Below are positions 31,831 to 42,718 of a stretch of DNA of 64,000 nt, piece by piece. A program made the position numbers and the translations under genes. The stretch's first letter is position 1. The number at the start of each line of letters is the position of its first letter. A model generated the notes under the pieces. That model ran no database searches, was not told the DNA's origin, and saw only the letters and a program-made list of their open reading frames with translations. This DNA is from Alloascoidea africana (taxonomy: Eukaryota > Ascomycota > Alloascoideomycetes > Alloascoideales > Alloascoideaceae), in NCBI GenBank assembly GCA_030581615.1, contig JAKTTT010000045.1, positions 1 to 64,000 of the forward strand, given 5' to 3'.

Positions 31831-32690
31831 TGACCTGTGTGTCATTGTTTACTCGGTGGGTAAGATTAAAGAAGTTTGTAAATTAGAAAACAAAAAAGAA
31901 AAAAGTTCCCGTTACAATAGACGCTAGTAATATTGAGCGTGCTAATAGAAAACTGGACAACTCCAGGATAGTTATTCATACAGTCAACCAGCTAATCGAG
32001 GTGCCTCCAGATTTGCGATTCGGTAAGGGTCAAAAACGATCACAGATGACCAACTACGTTGCTACACCCCAGTACTTGTTACAAAAAAATGGGGAAATCA
32101 GAAACGGAGCGGAGATCAGTGTGTTTCGAGTACGAGGAAACAATTCTACCGAGGCGGTGGTGGGCTTATTTATGGGGAACCTGCTCAAAGGTCGTGAAAA
32201 GTTATAACACGTACGGTTCCAAAATAGCCAAACTGGACTTTTCCAACAAAATAATTTAAGCAGAAACAAACGCAACTTTACAGTGGCTGCGCGTTTCTGT
32301 CCGTGTACTTGCTGTCGCCCTATAAATCAGTTTTGTCTTCAAAAATCAACCACTATCTTATTTATTCATTCACGGCACTTCAAAAATCCTCTCCACACTC
32401 GCTCGTTTAGAGTTCGCATCGGCGTGTGTATCGACCGGTTGAGATCAGCCTTCTTCCTTCTTGCGGATAAACTCCAAAAAGCATTTTAATCTTCAGGTTT
32501 GGTTCCCACATGTCTTGTTTGTTGCACGTGACCCGTTTTGTTGTTTTGTGTTACCTCAGCGTTCTGGAAATCTGACTAAGGCCGCATCATCGCCTTCTAC
32601 TTCCTCTTCCTCGGAATCACAACATTACCTGTTTCTCGTTTCCGTCTTTTTCACCTCCAACCTCTACTTTCCCATGGCCCTCCGCTGAGA
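31831..32690 (+). other. PAF1-RGP1 intergenic region with an open frame lacking a start
   Basis: From about 31905 to 32207 one plus-strand frame stays open for about 100 codons and reads like protein (KVPVTIDASNIERANRKLDN, later RFGKGQKRSQMTNYVATPQY), but it has no ATG until 32046 and I recognise no family. It could be an exon, a decayed gene or chance. A CACGTG (32525-32530) lies about 160 bp upstream of RGP1. Confidence 0.35.
32674..32688 (+). promoter_or_regulatory. Minimal uORF just before RGP1
   Basis: ATG-GCC-CTC-CGC-TGA ends two nucleotides before the RGP1 ATG at 32691. If it is transcribed in the leader, RGP1 would need leaky scanning or reinitiation. The ATG context (CCCATGG) is good by eukaryotic standards. 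Confidence 0.5.
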
Positions 32691-34922
32691 ATGATATCTC
32701 ACACGGTATGCAGCCAGTCAATATTTCCTAACTATCCGATCCGGGTAGAGGTCATCTACGAATCCACACCAGTGTTTGCAGGCGAATCTGCCTGTGCAAT
32801 TGTAAAGTTCAGGCATACTGGAACAAAGCCATCTAGCACACCAGCTTTTGTGAAAGGGCATCGGAAACGATACTCTTATCAGAATGTCGATATAGGCACT
32901 TTTTCAACGGGCCAGTTATCCCAATCGCCGTCTTATTCATCTTTCCCAACTTTTTCAAATGATCTGCCTCCGATAGTTTCGTCCGATGAGCCTGAAAAAG
33001 AGAAAAATGTGGATGATGCCACTAAAACAGCTGCCATTTCCAAAGATTCGACTGAAATCGATAAGGCCAGCGCTGAGGAAGAAACGGAAGAAGATCATTT
33101 CAACTCGGATTATCTTACTCCTGGTACAAACGCTAAAGGGCACCTTGGCCAAAAGCTCGCTCTACTTAAGTTATATCCAAGCGCGCCAACTACTCCAACT
33201 GGTCGTGGTAGATCGGCGTCTTCATCTTATGTAACACAGCATAAGTCTGCTCATAGTAATGCGAGCGTTTCGTCCTTTCTTTCGATTGGCAATGGCCATA
33301 CAGAGAGCTCTTTTTTACATAACGATATGACAGAAACCCTGTTAATGGGGAACATTCAACTTTTTGGATATCTTACAGTGAATGACGAGGTTATCGAGGA
33401 AGAAGAGTTTGAAATGGTACGCAAAAGAAGCGTCGTTGGTGGTAAGCTTGGTGGAGTCAGTGGTCTGAATATTCCCATCCAGACTGGCGGTCTTTTCCGG
33501 GGCATTCAAGACGGGATAGGAAGCTTGTTTTCTGGGGATGATGGTCATCGGTATCCGAATACTACCTCAATGTTGCAAAACAGAGCAATACCCGTATTTT
33601 CAACCCCCCAGTCTTTTGTATTTGGGAAAATTTGTCTACAACCGGGAGACACAAAAAGCTTTCTTTACTCGTGTAAATTGCCACAGGATCTACCGCCTTC
33701 ATACCGTGGGAAATCGTTTCGAATAACCTATCATCTTGTAATAGGAGTTCAAAAAGATGAAATTGGAAAGATACCCAAATTACGAACCCTTTACTTCCCC
33801 ATTCGAGTATTTCCTTACTTTTCGGTTGATGGTGACACCCTAGCATTCGATTTGCGGCACCCCATGATTAAGCTAAAAGATGAAGCCACAGTACAGCTTT
33901 TAACGAACAAGAAGCTCAATTTCAAAACCTTAAAAAAATCTGATAAAAAATCAAGTACCGAGGAGAAATATCTTGCCAACAAAAAGGCATTAATAACCAG
34001 TCTCCAGGTACTTGCTGCAACACAAACAGGTGCAGCATTACGCGTGCAAAGTAGTCAATTAATGGTTGATGAACGGCTCAAATTCACAGATGCCATATCT
34101 CCATTTACACTGGCTTTTTCTACATTGGAAAATGAACGAAGGGAGGACAATGCCTACCTGATAAATCATCAAACAAGTTGTAGGGAAAATATAAGCACAT
34201 TTCTGGAACTGTTTATGAAACCTGGTCACAATACAAGTTATTCTGATAAGAATCTGTTTGTTTTGTCCAGAAATGGCAGCTCTTTTGCACTGCTAATTCT
34301 TTCAAAATTCATCTTTAAAATTGGTGATAGTATAACGGCATTACTTAAATTCGACAATGTGGATGTTCCTGCTTATAAAGTTGTCGTAACTTTGGAAACC
34401 ACCGAGAGTATTGATGAGTCTATCATTTCCAAAGATCTTGATGAGGAGGAATTTGAAAGTCAGACCACAAAGATTTACGCAAAGTCGACCTATTCAATTT
34501 TTTCACATGAAGTTTTACCAATACAAATGAGTATACCTATTTCTGCGACCCCTCAGTTTAGCACATCACTTTTGGCCATGAAATGGTACTTGGGATTTGA
34601 TTTTTACATCTCCACCAAGACTGTAGAGCCAGAATCAGATGACGAAACCGAATCATCTGAAGAAGAAGAGGAGGAGGACAAAGACAAAAGCGCATTTCCC
34701 AATTTACTAAGTTCTCCCAAAGCCAAACTGAAAACGACAAACTCTAGGGGCCACTCTGGTCCTAGAAACGCACCATTAATTCGACAGGCATATACAGACA
34801 CCAAGGGCTCATTATGTGTGGGGGTAAGCGCTTTGGAAATAAATGAGGTTTACTGCAGAATTCCATTACAAGTCATCCCAAGTAATCAGGATTTTGGTGG
34901 TCTCATACTCCCCAAAGAGTAG
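32691..34922 (+). CDS. RGP1: Rgp1-like subunit of the Ypt6/Rab6 guanine-nucleotide exchange factor
   Basis: With Ric1, Rgp1 activates Ypt6/Rab6 at the Golgi for endosome-to-Golgi traffic. Single exon, 743 aa. The N-terminal arrestin-like strand IRVEVIYESTPVFAGESACAIVKFRH, then the pattern LPQDLPPSYRGKSFRITYHLVIGVQ, are typical of the family. The last part shows the FKIGDSITALLKFDNVDVPAYKVVVTLE strands and an IPISATPQFSTSLLAMKWYL block, the usual Rgp1 C-terminal arrestin-like region. Long Ser-rich and acidic linkers (ESSEEEEEEDKDKS) separate the blocks. The start is the first in-frame ATG; a tiny uORF ends just ahead of it. Confidence 0.87.
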   Translation: MISHTVCSQSIFPNYPIRVEVIYESTPVFAGESACAIVKFRHTGTKPSSTPAFVKGHRKRYSYQNVDIGTFSTGQLSQSPSYSSFPTFSNDLPPIVSSDEPEKEKNVDDATKTAAISKDSTEIDKASAEEETEEDHFNSDYLTPGTNAKGHLGQKLALLKLYPSAPTTPTGRGRSASSSYVTQHKSAHSNASVSSFLSIGNGHTESSFLHNDMTETLLMGNIQLFGYLTVNDEVIEEEEFEMVRKRSVVGGKLGGVSGLNIPIQTGGLFRGIQDGIGSLFSGDDGHRYPNTTSMLQNRAIPVFSTPQSFVFGKICLQPGDTKSFLYSCKLPQDLPPSYRGKSFRITYHLVIGVQKDEIGKIPKLRTLYFPIRVFPYFSVDGDTLAFDLRHPMIKLKDEATVQLLTNKKLNFKTLKKSDKKSSTEEKYLANKKALITSLQVLAATQTGAALRVQSSQLMVDERLKFTDAISPFTLAFSTLENERREDNAYLINHQTSCRENISTFLELFMKPGHNTSYSDKNLFVLSRNGSSFALLILSKFIFKIGDSITALLKFDNVDVPAYKVVVTLETTESIDESIISKDLDEEEFESQTTKIYAKSTYSIFSHEVLPIQMSIPISATPQFSTSLLAMKWYLGFDFYISTKTVEPESDDETESSEEEEEEDKDKSAFPNLLSSPKAKLKTTNSRGHSGPRNAPLIRQAYTDTKGSLCVGVSALEINEVYCRIPLQVIPSNQDFGGLILPKE

Positions 34923-35201
34923 GAAGGAATAGTTTCCTTTTTTCTAAAAGTTATGCAATATTTTTTAATACGACACTTGCACTTTTTTTTTCCCTCTTAG
35001 TATTGCGATTTCCATGTTTAATGCTTTTTCTTGTCTTTTTCCAACTTTGTTCATTGATTTCTTTTTTGAGCTTTACTTACTATTATTATCACCGTTCAAA
35101 AATAGGTATTAACGATTGAATAAATAAGAAGACTCTACTTAACGTGCACTCATTTATTATTATTACTATTTTTTTTTTTTTTTTTTTGAATTAGAATGGA
35201 T

Positions 35202-35660
35202 TTATGAAATCTCAAGCTTGGTGGTGCTGGGTTTCCTATCTCTTGCAAGAGAGTTTGTTGTAGTTGGCATGTATATAGGAGATGGAATTGATATTTCTGA
35301 TTGTGATCTTTGTTTGCGATAGTCGATGACATCGTTTATCGTTTCCCGCCTTTCTGATAGTATCGTATTTACAGTTATAGACTTATCGGTGGTGTTTCCA
35401 AAACAAATCAGATCTTCAGGCAAGCTTAGCCTAGATAACCTTCTTGGAGAGTAAAAGTTTTCAGAACAATCTTTTATCATAATGTTTGATTCTGGTGAAG
35501 GGACAAAACCGTTCACGTTGAAAGTTCGGGGCTGTTCCGTTTCAATTGGGGATGAGGATCTAGGCACTGGATCAAGAGTAGGACTCGGACAGGTACTTCC
35601 TGGAGAGAAAGAAATGTAGACTTGAGGTGTTGGATATCCAAAGGCCGCAAACTCGGACAT
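35202..35660 (-). CDS. Hypothetical Ser/Pro-rich protein, 152 aa
   Basis: Not recognised. The single ORF starts MSEFAAFGYPTPQVYISFSP and is rich in Ser-Pro and Thr-Pro dipeptides in its first third (PGSTCPSPTLDPVPRSSSP). The motif SPRRLSRLSLPEDLICFG holds an RRxS-type kinase site. Near the C-terminus are RKQRSQSEISIPSP and RKPSTTKLEIS. No domain, signal or membrane segment is seen; probably disordered and phosphorylated. It lies convergent with RGP1, 279 bp away. It could be a lineage-specific gene. Confidence 0.6.
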   Translation of the reverse strand: MSEFAAFGYPTPQVYISFSPGSTCPSPTLDPVPRSSSPIETEQPRTFNVNGFVPSPESNIMIKDCSENFYSPRRLSRLSLPEDLICFGNTTDKSITVNTILSERRETINDVIDYRKQRSQSEISIPSPIYMPTTTNSLARDRKPSTTKLEIS

Positions 35661-36497
35661 TTTATGTATTGGCTTTGTGATAAGCGCTGAGAAAGTTAGC
35701 GTTTCTCTTTGTCATTTTTATTAAAACCAAAACTCAAACTAATATCAACAAAACATGCCTCTCTATCAAGTAAATGATCTGTTTAATTAGGAACGTTCAA
35801 GTTGGTTTTCAAAGTGATTCGGTTCCAAAAGATGATGTTGTAGTAGAAAAGCATTGTGAAAGGGGGCAAAAAGAGAAACCTCACCACACGCGAGCATTAG
35901 CACGTTGATCCAAAAAAAAAGGAACCATGAAACAGGGTCCATTGGTGCAGTTCATAATGCACTGGTTCTTTTTCAACAGTTGAAATTCGATTCCTTTGTG
36001 ATGAATTGATGGATGTTGTGATACATCCTGGAGTGAAATTGCTTGGTCTCTTTTGGGACATCAAAACAAGACAAGCACAGGAACGGTGAAATGAAGCTGT
36101 CACAAATTAAGACATTTGTGAGGTTTGCGATGAGCTAGCTTCATAAACAGTCGCTTTGATGTAACTTACAACTTTAACAGTGCCAGGTCCAAATTTAAAG
36201 CTGGAAAGTTCAGTTGATTTACATGATCTCAGAACAAGACTATTGAACATAAACTTTTTTTTATTCTTAAAGAAGTGGTTTAAACGCTACCGCTTATTTC
36301 ATACATGAATCAAAGAAATTATATGTAGATGCAAATCAAAAAGGAAAAAAAATAACTAAAACCCAAGACCATGTCTGATACTAACAAAACGAAAGAAAGA
36401 AAGAAAGAATAACAAATAACAAACATAGCAGTCAACCTAGATAGAGACTCTCATTATGAATATACTCTTTTGTTTATGTTTAGGTCAAAGTCCTGAC
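35661..36497. other. Intergenic stretch, 0.8 kb
   Basis: Upstream of the 152-aa ORF. It holds only A-rich tracts, (GAAA)n at about 36388-36408 and no credible gene. Confidence 0.5.
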
Positions 36498-36965
36498 TCA
36501 AACGATAATCCTCCGTATATGGCATACAGGCGCATTTGACATCTGCAACTGGGAAGGATGATGGCTGGGGGAAGGAAACGGTTTACTTCTCTGTCCCGGC
36601 CTGGTTTGATCAAAGCAAACTATTTCAAATTGGGCTTTGTTTACATCAGCACCATTACCAGCATGAGAATCACGAACCAATTTTAGTTTTGAGGAAAGGC
36701 TTCCTTTTTGAAGAAACCGTCTTTCGAATTGGGATAAGGGCATTTTCACTTTATAAACTGGCATTCTATCATTCCTTGAGCTTTTATCGATTTGGCTGGG
36801 ATGGTGACTTGGGGAAGGGAAGCCCTTGAATTGAGAAGACATCCCCTGATAGAGCGTAACTGCAGGATCTTGAAATCTGGGTTGTGAGGGCAGATCTACC
36901 AGAGTTACCTCAGATGGCGAGGTTAGATGTGTCTGATTTCTGGCGCTAACGACTTTGTGACTCAT
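36498..36965 (-). CDS. Hypothetical protein, 155 aa, with a duplicated FPSPSHHPSQ motif
   Basis: Not recognised. The ORF reads MSHKVVSARNQTHLTSPSEV at its start. The decapeptide FPSPSHHPSQ occurs twice, in KGFPSPSHHPSQ and KPFPSPSHHPSQ, about 80 residues apart, and the DNA copies are nearly identical (CTTCCCAGTCACCATCC-like). Between them lies a basic segment (PVYKVKMPLSQFERRFLQKG). No membrane or signal sequence. No homologue is known to me, so coding status rests on ORF length and the internal repeat. Confidence 0.5.
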   Translation of the reverse strand: MSHKVVSARNQTHLTSPSEVTLVDLPSQPRFQDPAVTLYQGMSSQFKGFPSPSHHPSQIDKSSRNDRMPVYKVKMPLSQFERRFLQKGSLSSKLKLVRDSHAGNGADVNKAQFEIVCFDQTRPGQRSKPFPSPSHHPSQLQMSNAPVCHIRRIIV

Positions 36966-37469
36966 TGAGATAGCAGCTCTTTATTATGGTGGACCACAGT
37001 AAGATAAGAACAGAAAATCCTACAGATAAGCAGGGAACGGTGGTCTTATATGCTGTCAGAGCCCCAGCGACATGTTGATGCCGAGACCTGGAGGAATTAC
37101 ACATTAGTACCAGTTCGTTTTGTCACTTTTCGCGTGTGTGCAATAATTACATCATCTCCCGCAGGTCTAGCCCCCGGGCGGGCAGAAACCCGCCGACCGG
37201 GCGCCCCGGCGAAAATGCCCCGAGAAAATGCTGATTAATGGCTTAGCTAACAAATGCAAACAACTAAAAAATGAGAAAAGCGTGGCACAAAATGATTCCA
37301 GATCTATCGAAATGTGTGTGGCAGCAATCTATCTATTCCCCAAAGCATGCCGCTTCTCAAAAAGTGACCATGGTCTTCAACTCAACATGAAGTTTGAGCA
37401 CATTGTGTTGAGTTCAGATTTGGTTTGCAGACATTTTCAAAAAGCAAGCAAAACAAAATAAATTTGTTG
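36966..37469. other. Intergenic stretch with a GC-rich dyad
   Basis: CCCCGGGCGGGC, then ACCCGCCGACC and GGGCGCCCCGGCG at about 37170-37210 form a GC-rich cluster with imperfect inverted symmetry, about 205 bp upstream of the 155-aa ORF on the opposite strand. Otherwise nothing coding is seen before the AVL9 stop. Confidence 0.5.
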
Positions 37470-39491
37470 TTACCTTGAGAATCGACTCTGGAGGAGTGCA
37501 AATGCAGATAATGGTTCGCTCCCACCTGGATGTGTCTGCTCAATCTCAGTGATTTCGTGAAGATTTTCTTCTGTGTACATATTAAACAGTCTGTAGTTGT
37601 TTGTTTCTCGCCAAGCATCTACGAACTTTGAATTAAATGGTTGTATTGGACTTGAATTTGAACCGTATGCTCCTCCTCCTCCATGGCGCTGTTGATAATT
37701 ATCGCACTTTGTAGCACACTGCATCCGCATCAAGTAATCGGTAAACTGTGTTCGGAGCTCGTCTTCTCCCGATGCAAATGATTTTTCCTTGGGTATTGTT
37801 GGGTCCTCTGGATCCCAGGAGCTGTTTACCTCTCGCACGATGCGATCAATCCAGCGCTTATCCAAGTATGAAAGTGTAAGAGCCTCTTTCAAACTCGGGT
37901 TTACAATTTCAATACTGAAATTAACCGAATTCACGAGAATATCTGCATATTTTTCTTTTTGATCCACAAGTAAAGCATTTGTGGTTCCTATCGAATAATA
38001 TTTCATCTCTGGAGCTTTCAAATCTTCCCATTGTTGCAAAGGCGTATAAGGTCCAAACATACCCCCTTTACCAAATACCTGTAACGGGAAAGCGAAAAAC
38101 AAAGCCAAAAGTGCTTCTCGATCCGCTGAGCTACCCGAGGTAGGTCTTTTCAACTTTGATTCATACTTGTTCAGTAAAGGGGAGCCACAATCGGCCAAAT
38201 TCGTAATCAATTTGGGAAGTAATGATACAAGGCAGAATTGTAAAGAGCATATATCCTCGGTTCTGGCTCCGTAAAACAACAATCTCTTCTCCAACAGTAG
38301 AGCTTTGAACAGGACAAGAGCGTTACTTTTGAAATTATGCAACAGTTGTCTAACTGACAATTCAACGTAAAACTGCTCTTCACTTAGTCCATCTTTAAAT
38401 AAATACACCAGATCATGGTATAGAGTATCTATCAATTCTCTATTTTCGAAATTTTTCTGGTTGAAATAGGTATTTGTAAGGATTCCCAGTTTCTTTTTAA
38501 CAGGACCAAAACCAAATATCGGATGCCTAGATATAATAACGACAGATTTTTGAACTGTTGATCTCGTTATGTCTGCTGTTTTCGATATCAACTCGTTTGA
38601 ATCTATTTGACAGTTGCACGATACACCAAACAGGGTTGTCACATGTTCATAAGACTCGCCATGCTGGGGTACAATACAAGGAGAAGTATCATTTTCTTCA
38701 TCGTAAAGTAGCGTAAACTGACAGAAATTCTCTTTAAATGCATGGCTACCATCAGGTAAGCTCTGGAAGGGCAAATATGGCCATAGTTGGGATTTGTCTC
38801 CGTTGGGGCCAACCCAGTATTCAACTTCTGGTCCTCTCACATGGTGGAAGCCCACAACACAAATCCCAAATATGATGTTGTCACCCGGTATCTTTTTGGA
38901 GTTTTTGATAGAAACCTGTGGCTCTATCGGTAATGAGCTGACAACAGGGGATCTTGGCGGGAGTGATTTGGATGTGGTGGAGTTATTATCGTCGTCGTCG
39001 TTGGCCAAGCCAGGTGTTGAAGGCGGTGGTGGTGTGCTCTCGTTGGCATCTTGAAGAGCCACTTTGTTTGTAGCCGCATTGCCAGGATCCGATTTCCGTT
39101 CCACAATCTCTGGATTTCCGGTGGTAGTAGCCAAGTGTACTTTGGTATTTGTGTCTTGGGAAGCCGAGGCAGCCAGTGCTCCTCCAGCTGAGATTGTACT
39201 TTCAATTTTCCCGGTTGTCGTATCCTGTAACGAATCTTGTGTACTCATTTGTTCCTGAGAGGACACTTTATTAGAGCTCAAATCGCCCATAGCCAGTATT
39301 TGATCATCCTTTGGTATTATCTTGCTGCTGGTGTGGAGAGAATGATCCGGCTGGCTCCATGGATTTTCCTCGAGAACATCATCATTGTCTTCTTGCATAG
39401 GCATTTGAAAAGAACTTGGCGGAGTGTTGTCTCTCCCGTATCCATCTACATCATCCCCACCAATTGCCAGATCATCATCATTATCTGCCAT
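37470..39491 (-). CDS. AVL9: Avl9-family DENN-domain protein of exocytic transport
   Basis: Avl9 acts in export from the Golgi to the cell surface and is a DENN-fold protein. Single exon, 673 aa. The tripartite DENN region begins about residue 210 with GICVVGFHHVRGPEVEYWVG, then LWPYLPFQSLPDGSHAF, YEHVTTLFGVSCNCQI, SVVIISRHPIFG and LIDTLYHDLVYLFKDGL. Further on are LLEKRLLFYGARTEDIC and AFPLQVFGKGGMFGPYTPLQ, all diagnostic for Avl9. The first 200 residues are acidic and Ser/Thr-rich, without a domain. I chose the ATG at 39491 (MADNDDDLAIGGDD); the frame stays open upstream but without an ATG. Confidence 0.92.
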   Translation of the reverse strand: MADNDDDLAIGGDDVDGYGRDNTPPSSFQMPMQEDNDDVLEENPWSQPDHSLHTSSKIIPKDDQILAMGDLSSNKVSSQEQMSTQDSLQDTTTGKIESTISAGGALAASASQDTNTKVHLATTTGNPEIVERKSDPGNAATNKVALQDANESTPPPPSTPGLANDDDDNNSTTSKSLPPRSPVVSSLPIEPQVSIKNSKKIPGDNIIFGICVVGFHHVRGPEVEYWVGPNGDKSQLWPYLPFQSLPDGSHAFKENFCQFTLLYDEENDTSPCIVPQHGESYEHVTTLFGVSCNCQIDSNELISKTADITRSTVQKSVVIISRHPIFGFGPVKKKLGILTNTYFNQKNFENRELIDTLYHDLVYLFKDGLSEEQFYVELSVRQLLHNFKSNALVLFKALLLEKRLLFYGARTEDICSLQFCLVSLLPKLITNLADCGSPLLNKYESKLKRPTSGSSADREALLALFFAFPLQVFGKGGMFGPYTPLQQWEDLKAPEMKYYSIGTTNALLVDQKEKYADILVNSVNFSIEIVNPSLKEALTLSYLDKRWIDRIVREVNSSWDPEDPTIPKEKSFASGEDELRTQFTDYLMRMQCATKCDNYQQRHGGGGAYGSNSSPIQPFNSKFVDAWRETNNYRLFNMYTEENLHEITEIEQTHPGGSEPLSAFALLQSRFSR

Positions 39492-41496
39492 TGCCAGAGT
39501 AGTTTGTCTACGTATTTTGGTGATTCGTTCTGGAGCAAACTCCCAACTCTTTTCAAACTCAATGATGAGGGCTCCACAACACTCAAAAAAAAAGACCACC
39601 CAAGCACAGGGAGGGTAACCACAACCATTGTGCTAAAACATACAAATTTCAGCCAAGCGCTTTAAGAGGTTTCTCCAGCAAAAGAATGGCCCATGGGGTT
39701 GGGGGAGTAATAGTGGGAGATTGTTTATTCAAAGACTGGATAATACGAAAAAAAAAAATTAGGAGGAAAATGTCTTGTTAGCCTTAAAAGAAGTGATTGT
39801 GTGTATCTCAGAAACCCCTTTGCAGACAATGATGCGAAACACCAGGCTGAGCCTCATTTTTCTCCTAGTTTTTAATTCATTTTGTTTTGGACTATGATTT
39901 CTTTAATTGATTTATTTTTAGTGCATGTTGTTTTTTAGGGGGGGAAGGGGACAGTTTTGAGATGCAAAGGGTTTCTAAGATTGATCAACAATGTTAAGAT
40001 AGGAGTTGGGGTAGTTACAACACTTCAAAAATAAGGATTTTGACTTGTAGAAAAAACACTCACTTTCTTTCATTGTATGGAATAGATGGTCATCCATGAA
40101 TGAGTGATTTTTTTTATCTTCTTTTTTTGCGTCCTTTTTATCCAAAATTTTGTTTATGGTGATTCTGTTTTAAGATTAATAAACAACAAGCTTCTCAAGA
40201 GAAAAGGCATCTTTAACCAGAACCAATAAAAAAACACTAAAAATGGAGGAAAGGGCACACATTACACATTTTAGATTTGAAAAAAACAAAAAAATGCTTA
40301 AGCTTGTCTGTTTCATTTACCCGTCGATACCCTTTTCCCCTGGTTTTATAATTGCATACGTAAACAAAACAAACAGAGAAGAAAGGGTGCTGTGGAGCTT
40401 TGCGAGAATCGTATCTTGGTGATAATCCGGGCCATGAAATATACATGCCTATTGGCACGGCCCCTAATCCAGCGTCTTGCGCCCAGTGCCTAGTGCCAGT
40501 CTCAGGAGTTTTCCAGTTCCCGCCAAGCTCTCGTTCATAAGGTTATCAGCGGTTAGTCGGTTAATCCCCGATTAAGATTACTGCAAGGCTCGTGCTTGTA
40601 CTTTAAACGCCGACTAGTAGGAAGAAAATAGGTAAGGAGTCCAGTAACAAATCTGAGATTTTGTTGCTAGAGCGTTTCTACCCTCTATTAATGTTTTTTT
40701 TTTTTTTTTCTTTTTGCTTTTTTCTCATAAGGCTGTGGAAGGATAGGATTTACGTCGCATCTGCGATTAGACAAGAGTATACAGGTTTAAACAAGGACCA
40801 GGGAATGCTCTCAGTGGTCCTAGATAAGATGCATCTGAACAATAGTTCCGGACGGCCCATAGCCAGTGCGATCGATCGATAGATCGATTGATCGATCGAT
40901 TTTGGTTACTGGTTACTGTATGAATAGTATAGTGATGGTAGTGGTAACAGCCGTCTCTGCCACGCATGAATCTCCTCTCACCCCTTGCTCCGATCTGAAA
41001 TCGTGAGCTTGAAGTAAGACGCTTGAGACATCTTTCTTGCATTGAGAAATTTGAGTATATCTCCATCTGGTTCAACAGATGTGTGTCATTATGCTGTTAG
41101 GCATAGCAGATCATGAGCAATGACATAATACCGGATAGAAATAAATTAACACAAATTGACCAAAAAAAAAAATAAAAAAAAATAGAAAGGACAAGAAATC
41201 TTTATAAACCGAAATAAAATATCCCCATTGGAAGTACTGTACTCCAGAGATTAAATGATAAACTAAAACGTTTCTGTCCAGACGTGGGTGGTCAATCAAC
41301 AAACAGGCAGGTTAGTCATATTCATCATATGCTATATATTGGATTACTTTCTTGTTTTACTTTTCTCTCTTCCCCTTCTTCCTGTTCCCAGTCTCTCTCT
41401 GTTTCTTTCTCTTTTTTTGTTGGCTCTTTTGGCCCCTTCCACATACACACGTAGTTCCCATTGTACAAGAACAAAAAAAAAAATTACAAAAAATAA
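39492..41496. other. 2.0 kb divergent intergenic region AVL9/cyclophilin
   Basis: No gene is seen. It holds a Reb1-like TTACCCG (40317-40323), the T-richest run of the window near 40691, and a GATC-based palindromic repeat at 40869-40901. Small open frames on both strands are short and lack family resemblance. Confidence 0.55.
40869..40901. repeat. (GATC)n palindromic microsatellite
   Basis: GATCGATCGATAGATCGATT followed by GATCGATCGATT: near-perfect four-base repeat that is self-complementary and could form a cruciform. It lies about 600 bp upstream of the cyclophilin. Confidence 0.8.
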
Positions 41497-42067
41497 ATGG
41501 GGAATCTGGTTTACTTTGACATTACAATCGACAGTAAGTTTTGGGAAGTTACCAATTTTTTTTTTCTTGCCCCCTTAGTTGCTGACTATAAACAACTGTT
41601 TTAAACCAGGACAAAAAGTTGGACGAATTGTGTTTCAACTGTACAGCGATATAGTACCGAAAACTGCGGAAAACTTTCGAGCTTTGGCAACAGGAGAGAA
41701 AGGAATTGGATACAAGGGATCCAAATTCCACCGGATAATACCAGGGTTCATGGTTCAAGGAGGTGATATTGTTCATAACAACGGTACCAGTGGTAGATCT
41801 ATCTATGGTACGCATTTCGACGATGAGAACTTTATTCTGAAACATGATAAACCGGGACTATTGTCGATGGCAAATGCAGGTATCAATACAAACAATTCAC
41901 AATTTTTCATAACCACAAAACCATGTAAATGGTTAAACAATAAATGTGTGGTTTTTGGTAAAGTGGTGGAAGGATTTGATGAAGTGGTCAAGGTTATAGA
42001 GGCGTGTGGATCGAAAACTGGTGGAACCAGACATGAAGTTGTTATTCAAAACTCTGGAGAGATTTGA
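41497..42067 (+). CDS. Single-domain cyclophilin (peptidyl-prolyl cis-trans isomerase)
   Basis: Cyclophilin A-type prolyl isomerase, 164 aa, with no targeting sequence and so probably cytosolic. Exons 41497-41533 and 41610-42067. The intron has a GTAAGT donor, TGCTGAC branch and CCAG acceptor. Splicing gives [20 protein letters not shown], continuing [20 protein letters not shown]. The catalytic Arg ([14 protein letters not shown]), [18 protein letters not shown] and the cyclosporin-contact Trp (CKWLNNK) are present. Compared with Cpr1, the loop HVVFGEV reads CVVFGKV. The 3' flank is very purine-rich with an (AGCAAA)n run (about 42135-42160). Confidence 0.95.
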
Positions 42068-42718
42068 AAAAAGATCAAAAAAGGAAAAAAAAAGAGAAAA
42101 AAAGAGAAAAAACAGGAAACATAAAAGCGAAAGAAAAAGCAAAAGCAAAAGCAAAAGCAAAAGTTGTTTATTTTTATTATTGTTGGTGAAAAAGTAGCTT
42201 TTCAAATGTTTTACAAACAATAAGTATATAGACGTCATCACCGAATTCATCCTTTGCAAGAATTGCGTATCTGTACGAGATACGATCCAAGATCGTCCAC
42301 TAGGTATCAAAAACGTGGTCATGAGGACAAGCATCAGGCATCAAACATCCAAGGAGCCAAGGAGCGGAGTGACCCCCACAAGTGCAAATGAGCAAGATCA
42401 AAAGATCATGAGCAAACAACTATGAGAGATAAAAAAAAAAACGGAAAAGGGAAAAGGATAAAGAAAATACCGAATATTTATACAGATATAGGGATCGGTT
42501 CGGACCCCGTTTCGTGTTCAGGAACCTGATTTGAGTTAAATGCATTCTTGAAAAATGACAAACTATTTAAATATGCCAACAAAAGTCAAATGAAGAGAAA
42601 AAAGAAAAAAAAAAAAAAAAAGTAACAAAAAGACAATGAAAAGGAGAATCAAATGAAATGAGATAAAACAAAGTCAAACTAGAGGTTCATAGTAAAATGA
42701 ATGAATGGGACCTTAGCA
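42068..42718. other. Convergent intergenic region cyclophilin/NBP2
   Basis: 651 bp, strongly purine-rich on the plus strand with A-tracts (for example about 42605-42621). No gene is seen. Confidence 0.5.

Noticed and set aside
39492-39599. 36-residue extension of AVL9
   Set aside because: Open but starts at GTG, not ATG, and is not conserved in type; the ATG at 39491 is preferred.
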